DNA of 11,346 bases from JBDUDR01 sp040002845. GTDB lineage: Bacteria > Actinomycetota > Actinomycetes > Propionibacteriales > Nocardioidaceae. The notes beneath the pieces are model-generated. The model was not told the DNA's origin, made no database searches, and saw only the letters and a program-made list of their open reading frames with translations. The position numbers and the translations under genes are program-made. Below, piece after piece: positions 1 to 5,667 of the stretch. The stretch is from positions 1-11,346 of the forward strand of contig JBDUDR010000092.1 in NCBI GenBank assembly GCA_040002845.1. Reading direction: 5' to 3'. Within the stretch, counting starts at the first letter, position 1, and each line of letters opens with the position of its first letter.

Positions 1-115
1 AGAATCCGGTGCGCTCCGCCGCTCCGTCCACCGCTTCCTGGAGTGACTGCATTGCCTTGAGCATAACCACCAGGCGCCCCTGGGACAGCCCTGTACCGTG
101 CGCGCTCATCGGCAT
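1..115 (-). CDS. N-terminal fragment of an unidentified protein, cut by the window edge
   Basis: An open minus-strand frame starts at an ATG at 115-113 (a second in-frame ATG lies at 109-107) and runs off the left edge, giving about 38 residues. It begins MPMSAHGTGLSQGRLVVML and continues as a likely helix with a mix of hydrophobic and charged residues. Codon third positions are mostly G or C, as in real genes of this genome. It follows the recombinase gene on the same strand after a gap of about 115 bp. No Shine-Dalgarno sequence is visible, and the two ATGs fall in a small inverted repeat (103-109 with 114-120). I do not recognise the family; the fragment is too short to assign a role, and it may not be a gene. 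Confidence 0.35.
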   Translation of the reverse strand, partial: MPMSAHGTGLSQGRLVVMLKAMQSLQEAVDGAAERTGF

Positions 116-229
116 GAGCGGGTGATAAGGCTCGCAAGCAGACTCCCGCCTCGGGTACGTCTTTCGCCGCGATTGACGCGCCGGGACGGGCTATGGCGGA
201 GCGCACTCGGTCCCGCTCCTCTCGTTTGG

Positions 230-1263
230 TCACAACCCCAGGTCGCGGCTCGAGGTCGTGGCCAAGGCTTCGAGTGGGCGGATGTAGCGGTTGACGAGGA
301 CGGAGATGTCGCGGTGTCGGGTTTGGGCGGCGATCCGATCGAGCGGGACACCGGCCAGGGCGGCCGTGGTGGCGTGGCCGGCGCGGAGGGAGTGGGCGGT
401 GACCCGCTTACCGTCGAGCCCGGCGGCTTCGGCGCGAGCGCGGAGCATGCGGGCGACGACGCGTCCCGACAGTGGTTCGAGGCTGGCGGAGCTGGCCCTA
501 ATTTCGGGTGAACAACGCTCCTGGTGTTTCGCGCCGAACGGCGCGCCATGCGGCGAGGGCCGCGACCGGGTCGGTGAGGGCGTGCCGGCCGTGGGCGACG
601 GCGACGATCTGCCCGTGGCCCTGTTGGTCGGTCTTCGACTGCCGCACGGTGAGCAGCAGGCCGTCGGGCTTGTGCTCGACGTCGGCCATCGTGAGCGCGA
701 CGAGTTCGGAGCGCCGCATGGCGGAGGCGTAGCCGAGCAGGATGATCGCCGCATCGCGGATCCCGATGGGCGTGGTCCGGTCGATGCCGCCGACGATGTG
801 GCGGATCTCGTCGACGGTGAGCGGGCGGGCAAGCCGGCGCGGGGCGCTGCCGTAGGTGCGGCGCAGTCCCAGCCGCACTTGGCGGACGGCCTCGGCGGCG
901 ACGGGATCCTCGGCAGCACACATGCGGTGGACGTGCCTGATGGCAGTGCAGGACATGTCGAGGGTGGCCATCGCGCGACCGCTCTCGGCGCGTTCACTCA
1001 GGTAGGCACAAAGCGAGCGGGTCACCGGGCAGCGCCGCGATGCCGCGGGAGTCGCACCAGCGCTGCCAGCCGCGCCAGGCGTGGCCGTAGACGGTGCGGG
1101 TGGACTCGGTGCGGGCTGCGCTGATCGCCGCCGTGATACGGGCGACGTCGGCGTCGGTCAACCCGCACGGCAGGCCGACCGAGGACTCGCAGGACGGATC
1201 GGCAGAAGGAGGAACGGGTGTGGCGCTGCCGGACGGAAGGACTGCTGTCATCAACGTGGTCAT
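230..1263 (-). pseudogene. Tyrosine recombinase (phage-type integrase), broken by two frameshifts
   Basis: Three consecutive minus-strand frames join into one XerC/D-like integrase of about 343 residues. The N-terminal SAM-like core-binding part runs from ATG 1263 (residues TVYGHAWRGWQRWCDSRG). The catalytic domain carries the box I arginine in AMRRSELVAL, the lysine in VRQSKTD, the H-x-x-R of AHSLRAGHATTAALAGV, the TRHRD motif and the tyrosine nucleophile in LVNRYIRP near the end. Removing one T near 1010-1012 (minus-strand TTT) and one A near 502-504 (AAA) restores a continuous frame without losing conserved residues. As read, translation stops early with no active site, so the gene is inactive unless these are sequencing errors. 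No Shine-Dalgarno is evident; ATG 1251 is an alternative start. The IS5 element sits about 95 bp upstream of the start and may have cut off its promoter. Family assignment is firm; target site and element type are unknown. Confidence 0.88.
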
Positions 1264-1355
1264 GGCCGGTTGTAATGGCGCGCATCGCCACGCCCGCGCC
1301 AAGGCCCGGCGTCCCAATCGACCAGAGCCGGACGGCGACGGCACAAAACACTGAC

Positions 1356-1358
1356 TAA
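1356..1358. repeat. Target-site duplication TAA, left copy
   Basis: TAA directly precedes the left terminal repeat and is repeated directly after the right one at 2224-2226. A 3-bp TNA duplication is known for some IS5-family groups. Three bases alone are weak evidence, but their exact position at both ends supports the call. Confidence 0.7.
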
Positions 1359-1376
1359 GAGCGTGTCTCATGTGGC
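1359..1376. repeat. Terminal inverted repeat of the IS5 element (transposase 3' end side)
   Basis: GAGCGTGTCTCATGTGGC. It matches the reverse complement of 2206-2223 at 17 of 18 positions; the single difference is A versus G at position 12. The transposase stop codon lies within it (1368-1370). Confidence 0.88.
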
Positions 1377-2175
1377 GAGTTTCTTCCAGCAGGTGAGTGC
1401 TGCGGCTAGGGAGAGGAAGGCGCCGAAGAGGGTGGCGTGGCGTTCGTAGCGGATGGTGAGGCGGCGGTATCCGGTGAGCCAGGCGATGGTGCGTTCGATC
1501 TTCCAGCGGTGTCGACCGAGGCGTTGGTCGGTGTCGATGCCGCGGCGGGTGATGCGCGGTGTGATGCCGCGGTCACGTAGCCAGGCCCGGTGGTGGCCGG
1601 CGTCGTAGGCCTTGTCGGCGCGCAGCTTGCCGGGTCGTCGGCGGCGGGGTCCGCGGCGGGAACGGATCGCCGGCAGGCCGGCCACCATGGGTTGCAGGGC
1701 CTGGCTGTCGTGGGTGTTGGCCGCGGACAGCCCAACCACCAGCGGGATGCCGGCGGCGTCGGTGAGAACGTGCAGCTTGGAGCCGGGTTTGGCGCGGTCG
1801 ACCGGGTTGGGGCCGGTCAACGAGCCCCCCTTTTCGCCCGCACGCTGGCCGCGTCCAAGATGGCCGAGGACCAGTCGATCTCGCCTCGGCCGCCCAGCTT
1901 GTCGAGGACCCGCCGGTGCAGCCGCGGCCACAGCCCCGCCCGCGTCCAGGCGGTGAACCGGCGGTGCGCGGTCGGCGTGGACACCCGAACGACGGCGGCA
2001 GATGCCGCCAGGCGCAGCCGCTGGTCAACACGAACACGACCGCGGTGAACACCGCCCGATCGTCGATCGCCGCCGTCCCTCCGCCCTGCGGCCGCGGCGG
2101 GAACGGTGGCACCAACGGCGCCGCCAGCTCCCACAACCCGTCCGGAACCAACTTCTCAGCCAAATCATCGCTCAT
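1368..2175 (-). pseudogene. IS5-family DDE transposase, read through three frames
   Basis: The start is ATG at 2175-2173 (MSDDLAEKLVPDGLWELAAP). Allowing two -1 shifts gives about 269 residues, normal for IS5-family enzymes that cut and rejoin the element's ends. The N-terminal part has TSGCAWRHLPPSFG. The DDE catalytic core then shows the first aspartate in SAILDAASVRAK, the second in SAANTHDSQAL and the glutamate in HRWKIERTIAWLTGYRR. The junction near 1825-1834 is an A-run followed by a G-run, and a -1 slip there joins the frames as RAK(K/R)GGSLTG, as expected for programmed frameshifting in this family. The junction at 1983-1986 (one G apparently missing between SFG and VSTPTAH) is not a usual shift site, so this copy is probably defective or carries a sequencing error. 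The frame ends inside the terminal repeat. Confidence 0.88.
1825..1835 (-). promoter_or_regulatory. Likely programmed -1 frameshift site in the IS5 transposase
   Basis: On the minus strand the sequence reads GAAAAGGGGGG. In the incoming frame the codons are GCG AAA AGG GGG GCT, with a stop two codons later. A -1 slip at AAA or at GGG enters the frame that holds the rest of the catalytic domain. IS5-family elements are known to make their transposase by such shifts. Slippage itself is inferred, not shown. Confidence 0.6.
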
Positions 2176-2205
2176 GCGCCCAACGATGCAACACCAGACA
2201 CACCA

Positions 2206-2223
2206 GCCACACGAGACACGCTC
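2206..2223. repeat. Terminal inverted repeat of the IS5 element (transposase 5' end side)
   Basis: GCCACACGAGACACGCTC, the partner of the repeat at 1359-1376. It lies about 30 bp upstream of the transposase start codon, so it probably overlaps the transposase promoter. Confidence 0.88.
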
Positions 2224-2226
2224 TAA
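2224..2226. repeat. Target-site duplication TAA, right copy
   Basis: Partner of 1356-1358. Removing the element and one TAA rebuilds a plausible empty site in which the upstream flank of the recombinase joins the upstream flank of the helix-turn-helix ORF. Confidence 0.7.
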
Positions 2227-2289
2227 GTGCTGACAGTGCATCCGGAACTCCTGGGTAAGGACTCCGTATTCGTCTGACCTGGACGTTTG

Positions 2290-2562
2290 GTGGACCTAAG
2301 GGGACGTTTCTCGAACCCCGAGGTACGGGCAGTGGTGGCGCAGGCCACCCAGGCAATCGCGGAGGTCAAGGTCGATAGCGGTGACGAGGCTTCCCCTCCC
2401 CTGGCTGGTCCACGCTGGAGGCTGATCGACCGGCTCGGCAAGCAGATCATCCAGGAGGTGCTCCACGACAGCCACTCAGGAGCGACGCAGCGGAGTCTGG
2501 CTGAGCGTTACAGCATCAGCCTGTCCAGCGTGAAGCGGATCTTGAAGCATGAGCGAGGCTAA
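2290..2562 (+). CDS. Small protein with a C-terminal helix-turn-helix
   Basis: An ORF of about 90 residues from GTG 2290 (a TTG at 2287 is the adjacent alternative; an in-frame stop lies at 2275-2277). The C-terminal part has WRLIDRLGKQIIQEVLHD followed by GATQRSLAERYSISLSSVKR (about residues 64-83), a helix-turn-helix of the resolvase/recombinase-associated type found at the C-terminus of serine recombinases and in stand-alone actinobacterial proteins. The first 45 residues have no recognisable domain. It is probably a DNA-binding protein or the tail end of a mobile-element gene. No Shine-Dalgarno is clear. The IS5 element ends 66 bp upstream and may have replaced its promoter. The fold is likely; the role is unknown. 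Confidence 0.6.
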   Translation: MDLRGRFSNPEVRAVVAQATQAIAEVKVDSGDEASPPLAGPRWRLIDRLGKQIIQEVLHDSHSGATQRSLAERYSISLSSVKRILKHERG

Positions 2563-2903
2563 CCAGCTCTGTCATTTGTCATTTTGACTCGTCCTGGCGC
2601 TGCAGCTGCTTGGCCAGTTGGATCAAGGCCTCTGGATAGCCGCCAGCGGGTGGTGGATCCGCACCTTGTCCGGTAAAGAGCGCACTTGCCCTCGAACACT
2701 GCCGAGCGTACAGCCGAAGCAGCGGATCGATCCGCGCCAAGGCGGCGCCGGCTGGTTCTAGTTTGAACGGTTGCGCACGGCATCTGGGCCTGACGACCTG
2801 GCTCTTCGTGTTCACTGGTCAGGGTGATCTCGATACCGCTTCGACTCCGTTCCCACGCTCGAGGTGGCGCCAGAAACCCGAGCGCGGGAAGGACTCGGCA
2901 AGG
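2563..2903. other. Stretch without a confident gene between the HTH ORF and the secreted-protein gene
   Basis: The best candidate here is a minus-strand ORF at 2579-2815 (78 residues) whose C-terminal half (for example RIDPLLRLYARQCSRASALF and ALIQLAKQLQRQ) looks protein-like and amphipathic, but whose N-terminus does not. It has no visible ribosome site and I do not recognise it; it could be a remnant of an element gene. No tRNA, repeat array or convincing terminator was seen. Confidence 0.3.
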
Positions 2904-3416
2904 CTACTTTGCTGGCCGGAACGCGACCTGAATCTGAAGGGCTACTCCAGGTGGTGCCTCGAAGCCAAGGATCTCGTCGGTGCTGTAATGGCCCGGCACC
3001 GCGGAGATCCCAGTGTCCTGGTGGGTGAAGTCGAAGGTGTGGCTGGTGCCCCTGAAGGAGTCGGTCTCCTCGCCGCTGGCGAAGAAGGTCTGTGACCCAG
3101 CGGAGCCCGGCTCGATAGTCCAGCTCTCGATCTCAATCGACACATGACCCCCTCCCGCCGCGCCGCCGACAGTGTGATCGCAGAAGGCCGCCTCAAGGTC
3201 GCCCCACGTCTGCGTCCCGTCGGCGGAGCGGTCAAACTCCACCCATCCCCAGAAGCCGCCGAGCTCGTCGCCGCAGAAGTCGCGGTTGTTGCAGTTGAAA
3301 GACATCCCGACCTGCCACATGTCGTGGCTGGCGCCGCCACCATACCCACTGGCTGGTGCTGCGGTCAGAGTCAGTGCGGCCGCGATTCCGGCGACCATCA
3401 CGACAAACCGTCTCAT
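2904..3416 (-). CDS. Secreted protein of unknown function
   Basis: A 170-residue protein starting at ATG 3416-3414, preceded by GGAG five bases upstream of the ATG, a good ribosome site. Residues 1-24 form a Sec signal peptide: MRRF, a hydrophobic stretch, then an AxA-type site around TAAPASG. The mature part has three cysteines (42, 48 and 79), a region SHDMWQVGMSFNCNN and a C-terminal ending PPGVALQIQVAFRPAK. I recall similar exported proteins of unassigned function in actinobacteria, but I know of no activity for them. It should act outside the membrane. It lies between recombinase remnants and tRNA-Ala, so it could be cargo of a former element or simply a neighbour. A 19-bp tandem repeat lies in its leader and may serve in regulation. 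Confidence 0.82.
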   Translation of the reverse strand: MRRFVVMVAGIAAALTLTAAPASGYGGGASHDMWQVGMSFNCNNRDFCGDELGGFWGWVEFDRSADGTQTWGDLEAAFCDHTVGGAAGGGHVSIEIESWTIEPGSAGSQTFFASGEETDSFRGTSHTFDFTHQDTGISAVPGHYSTDEILGFEAPPGVALQIQVAFRPAK

Positions 3417-3436
3417 GATTTCTCCATCTCACATCG

Positions 3437-3474
3437 CACCATGGGTAGGAAAGCACACCATGGCGAGAAAGCAC
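3437..3474. repeat. Imperfect 19-bp tandem direct repeat upstream of the secreted-protein gene
   Basis: Two adjacent copies begin at 3437 (CACCATGGGTAGGAAAGCA) and at 3456 (CACCATGGCGAGAAAGCAC). They share the first eight bases, and GAAAGCA is displaced by one base. They lie about 20-60 bp upstream of the start at 3416, where a regulator could bind near the promoter. The operator role is inference. Confidence 0.5.
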
Positions 3475-3563
3475 TAGGTCACCCGCGACCCAACCACTGA
3501 TGGGCTATCGCGTCAATGGTGTGGAGTGTTGGACGGATGAGGCCTCGTGCTCTGGCTGCACAA

Positions 3564-3653
3564 GTTAAGGCCACTGTCTCCGCCATCGAGAGCTTCGACG
3601 AGACACCCGTCGGACAGCTCATGCACGGCATCCTGGCCACGCGCACCGAGTAC
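3564..3653 (+). pseudogene. Fragment of a large serine recombinase catalytic domain
   Basis: In the plus-strand frame these 30 codons read VKATVSAIESFDETPVGQLM followed by HGILATRTEY. This matches the segment of large serine recombinases (resolvase/invertase catalytic domain) where V-x-A/T-E-x-I/F-D-E-T-P-x-G-x-L/M is followed by a long helix, usually ILATIAEF. The catalytic serine region before it and the zinc-ribbon and C-terminal DNA-binding parts after it are missing: homology fades upstream of about 3560 and stops after TEY. It ends about 80 bp from tRNA-Ala. It is a scar of a lost integrative element or recombinase gene, not a functional gene. Confidence 0.68.
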
Positions 3654-3690
3654 CGCTGCCCCGCTCGGGGACCCTGGATGTCCTGCTCCG

Positions 3691-3710
3691 CCCCGTCTCT
3701 TTGGACGGGG
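3691..3710 (-). terminator. Hairpin downstream of tRNA-Ala
   Basis: CCCCGTC (3691-3697) pairs perfectly with GACGGGG (3704-3710) around a 6-nt loop. It begins about 21 nt beyond the tRNA 3' end. There is no U-tract, which is common for actinobacterial terminators. It could also act for plus-strand transcription. Confidence 0.45.
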
Positions 3711-3731
3711 GTTGGAGTAAGACCGCCGCCG

Positions 3732-3804
3732 TGGAGCTGAGGGGACTCGAACCCCTGACCCCCTCGTTGCGAACGAGGTGCGCTACCAGCTGCGCCACAG
3801 CCCC
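3732..3804 (-). tRNA. tRNA-Ala (anticodon CGC)
   Basis: The minus strand folds as a 73-nt cloverleaf. The acceptor strand GGGGCTG pairs with CAGCTCC, including the G3:U70 wobble that is the identity mark of tRNA-Ala, with A73 as discriminator. The anticodon stem CCTCG/CGAGG encloses TTCGCAA, giving anticodon CGC, which reads the alanine codon GCG. The T arm carries GGTTCGAGTCC. CCA is not encoded (the next bases are CGG). GCG is a frequent codon in genomes this rich in GC. The gene borders recombinase remnants on its 3' side, the usual side for integration into tRNA genes. Confidence 0.96.
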
Positions 3805-4132
3805 GGATGGTCGATCCACACCCCGTGAACCGGCTAAAAACGATAACACGCAGCGGCCCATCGGTCCGATCGTGAAAGTGGCTCCCGAGTCAGCCGCTAG
3901 CGTCGGCTGTACGGAGCGCAGTAGTGCACTCCCGTGCGGACGCAAGCGACTCATCCGAGGGGAGACCGCCGGGATGCAGGGCTGGGCCTGCCACAAAGTG
4001 TGACGGCGATGCTGTCCGGTGACCCCTCGTCTGCCTACCGGAACGTCACATCTTGTGATCAACCGGCGATGCCACGGACTCACGCAGCCTCCGCAAGCCA
4101 TCGGCTCGAACGGAGGGGCGTCAGCGGGAGGG
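3805..4132. other. Intergenic stretch between sepX and tRNA-Ala
   Basis: No gene is supported here on either strand. It must hold the tRNA promoter on the tRNA side, but I cannot point to convincing -35 and -10 boxes (a TATCGT lies about 40 nt upstream of the tRNA 5' end). The sepX-side part carries the hairpin at 4088-4116. Confidence 0.5.
4088..4116 (-). terminator. Hairpin after sepX, probable end of the moeA-sepX transcript
   Basis: CCTCCG (4088-4093) pairs with CGGAGG (4111-4116), and inside it AGCC (4096-4099) pairs with GGCT (4103-4106) around a 3-nt loop. It lies 17 nt past the sepX stop codon. No U-tract follows, so this is an actinobacterial-style terminator at best, or an mRNA-stabilising end. 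Confidence 0.5.
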
Positions 4133-4984
4133 TCAGGAGCCGACTGCGCGGCGGGGTTCATCGGCAGGTTCGTCGGAAGCACCCGAGCCCGGCTCGACCG
4201 CTGCATGCTCCGCCAGCGCGGCCGCTTCGTCCCGGTTGAGGCGACCAGCGGAGTATGCCCCCGGCTCGCCTAGCTCTATGGTCCGGATCGTGCGCTGAGC
4301 GGCCGGCTTGCCGACGTAAGTGGGCAGCGTCACCGGCAGCGGATCCCACAGCTCGTGGCCATCCTCGGCGCTTACAGAGACGACATCGACATGCTGCTCG
4401 GCGACGGCCGCCTCCAGCGACGCCCGCAGGACCACGGTCGGTTCGTCGTCCGCCTGAGAAGACGCATCGACCCGCACCCCGCGGCGCGGTGACTCCTGAG
4501 AGGCTTCATAACGAGCCGCCGCCCAGAAGGCATCGGTGTCAGGGCGCACCTGACGACGGCAGGCGTACAAGAACAACCCGATCAACAGCAATGGCACCGC
4601 GACAGCCCACGGCGGCACGACGCCGAAGCCCGCGAGAGATCCGACCGCCATGGTCGCTATGAGCAGGGAGAACAGCACCAACTGGCGTCGCTCGGCGGCC
4701 GCTCGCGCAGCTGCCGGGTTGGGTCGGGGGCGAGGCGCCGGCTCTGGCTCGACCACGAGCTGGGACTCCTTGCCCAAGGTCACCTTTGGAGCCGCCGGAT
4801 CGGCGTCATCAGCGCCCATCCCCCGGCGTTGCTCCACCTCGGTACGCCGACCGAGGACCCGCATGGCCGACGAGAACCGTTCGATCGATCGAGCCTTCGA
4901 CGCCTCGTCGTACCGACGCAGCGCCCGCGGGACCAAGAAGGCGGCCCACAAACAGACGATGAGGCCATAGATCACACCCGACAC
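4133..4984 (-). CDS. sepX: Divisome membrane protein SepX/GlpR
   Basis: About 283 residues from GTG 4984-4982. Residues 4-20 form a first membrane helix (IYGLIVCLWAAFLVPRALRR), followed by a cytoplasmic linker with DEASKARSIERFSSAMRVL and a proline-rich part. Two more membrane helices lie at about 101-119 and 124-142, and an acidic C-terminal tail follows. This topology, the LVPxxLRRxDE...ERFS sequence after helix 1 and the position beside rimJ and moeA match the actinobacterial family named GlpR (gephyrin-like protein region), later described in Streptomyces as SepX, which helps FtsZ-based division. A longer frame opens at GTG 5092 but would add a poorly conserved 36-residue leader overlapping rimJ; the family usually starts just before the first helix. 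No Shine-Dalgarno precedes GTG 4984, but a TACCGT box lies 7 nt upstream, fitting leaderless translation. Confidence 0.85.
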   Translation of the reverse strand: MSGVIYGLIVCLWAAFLVPRALRRYDEASKARSIERFSSAMRVLGRRTEVEQRRGMGADDADPAAPKVTLGKESQLVVEPEPAPRPRPNPAAARAAAERRQLVLFSLLIATMAVGSLAGFGVVPPWAVAVPLLLIGLFLYACRRQVRPDTDAFWAAARYEASQESPRRGVRVDASSQADDEPTVVLRASLEAAVAEQHVDVVSVSAEDGHELWDPLPVTLPTYVGKPAAQRTIRTIELGEPGAYSAGRLNRDEAAALAEHAAVEPGSGASDEPADEPRRAVGS

Positions 4985-4991
4985 AAGGACG

Positions 4992-5014
4992 ACGGTAGGC
5001 CAGCCCGTGGCTGG
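4992..5014 (-). promoter_or_regulatory. Putative leaderless promoter of sepX with a palindrome upstream of the -10
   Basis: On the minus strand the -10-like TACCGT (4997-4992) is followed by 7 nt and then the GTG at 4984, so transcripts would begin at or next to the start codon. Just upstream, CCAGCC (5000-5005) and GGCTGG (5009-5014) form a perfect 6-bp inverted repeat with a 3-bp gap in the spacer, where a repressor could bind. No good -35 box is visible. Inference from sequence only. Confidence 0.4.
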
Positions 5015-5067
5015 AGCGACGGAACAAGTCCGGTGTGTCGTCTGACAACTCCTGTGACCAGTGTGAT

Positions 5068-5667
5068 TCAGCTCGCGGACGCCCGGAGCCACCGGCCAAG
5101 GACGCCCTGCGGCACCTCCTCCCTGGTGAGCGCGTACAACTGGTGATCACGCCAGCCGCCGTCGATGTGCAGATACCGGGGCGCGGCACCCTCGAGTCGG
5201 AAACCGAGCTTCTCCACGACTCGCAGTGAGGCGGTGTTCTCCGGCCGGATGGCGATCTCGATCCGGTGCAACCCCAGGCCGAAGAAGCAGTGGTCCACGG
5301 CGAGTGCGACCGCCGTCGGGATGATCCCCTCCCCGGCATGGGCGCTCTCGACCCAGTACCCCACCTGCGCCCAGCGCGCCGACCCCCAGGTGATCCCGTT
5401 CACAGTCACCTGCCCAACCGGGACATCGTCGAGCGTCACCACGAACGGCAGCGCCTTGCCGGTCCGGGCCTGGCGGCGCAGATCGCGGATCATCGCGCGC
5501 ACCGTCGGCGGGGTGCCACGACTGCCAGGCGGCAGGGTCGCCTCCCACGGCTTGAGCCAGCTCGCGTTCTGCCGCCGCAGGCGAGACCACTCGCGGGCGT
5601 CGGCCATCTTGATCGGGCGCAGACCCACCCGATCGTGGGAGAGCTCAACGGGCCAGCCGCGGGTCAG
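5068..5667 (-). CDS. rimJ: RimJ-type GNAT N-acetyltransferase
   Basis: About 199 residues with a GNAT fold of the RimJ/RimL type, which transfers acetyl from acetyl-CoA to protein N-termini or small amines; its substrate in actinobacteria is not established. Visible parts are RRQNASWLKPWEATLPPGS near the N-terminus, VGQVTVNGITWGSARWAQVG, the acetyl-CoA loop region around HAGEGIIPTAVALAVDHC, then HRIEIAIRPENTASLRVVEK and the C-terminal RYLHIDGGWRDHQLYALTREE. The first ATG/GTG-type codon is GTG 5628, but the family extends upstream (GWPVELSHDRVGLRPIK here), and the frame is open back to the mog stop. The only plausible start there is CTG 5667-5665, overlapping that TGA as CTGA, with GGCGGAG just upstream. 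I therefore place the start at the CTG; GTG 5628 is the conservative alternative. Function is firm, start less so. Confidence 0.88.
   Translation of the reverse strand: MTRGWPVELSHDRVGLRPIKMADAREWSRLRRQNASWLKPWEATLPPGSRGTPPTVRAMIRDLRRQARTGKALPFVVTLDDVPVGQVTVNGITWGSARWAQVGYWVESAHAGEGIIPTAVALAVDHCFFGLGLHRIEIAIRPENTASLRVVEKLGFRLEGAAPRYLHIDGGWRDHQLYALTREEVPQGVLGRWLRASAS

Larger units (their letters stand above)
1359..2223 (-). mobile_element. IS5-family insertion sequence, 865 bp, complete ends
   Basis: The element is bounded by 18-bp terminal inverted repeats that differ at one position and is flanked by a 3-bp direct repeat TAA. It holds one transposase reading frame on the minus strand that fills almost the whole element. 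Size, terminal repeats, TNA-type target and a frame interrupted at an A/G run fit the IS5 family (IS427/IS1031-like groups). It lies between the recombinase start and the small helix-turn-helix ORF. The nearly identical ends and intact target duplication suggest an insertion that has not been rearranged since, although its transposase carries an extra lesion. Confidence 0.9.

Noticed and set aside
103..120. Inverted repeat CGCTCAT-CGGC-ATGAGCG as a terminator of the recombinase gene
   Set aside because: It lies more than 100 nt past the stop and overlaps the likely start codons of the next minus-strand gene; no U-tract follows.
1094..1354. Plus-strand ORF with an AAGGAGG stretch near 1206-1212
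   Set aside because: It is antisense to the recombinase N-terminus, whose residues match the family; the purine stretch lies inside the ORF and is chance.
2310..2319. CTCGAACCCC, identical to part of the tRNA-Ala T arm (3746-3755), as a possible att repeat
   Set aside because: Only 10 bases match, and the similarity does not continue to the tRNA 3' end as integrase attachment repeats normally do; chance is likely.
3619..4206. A minus-strand open frame of 195 codons
   Set aside because: It runs straight through the tRNA-Ala gene and has an unstructured, low-complexity translation.
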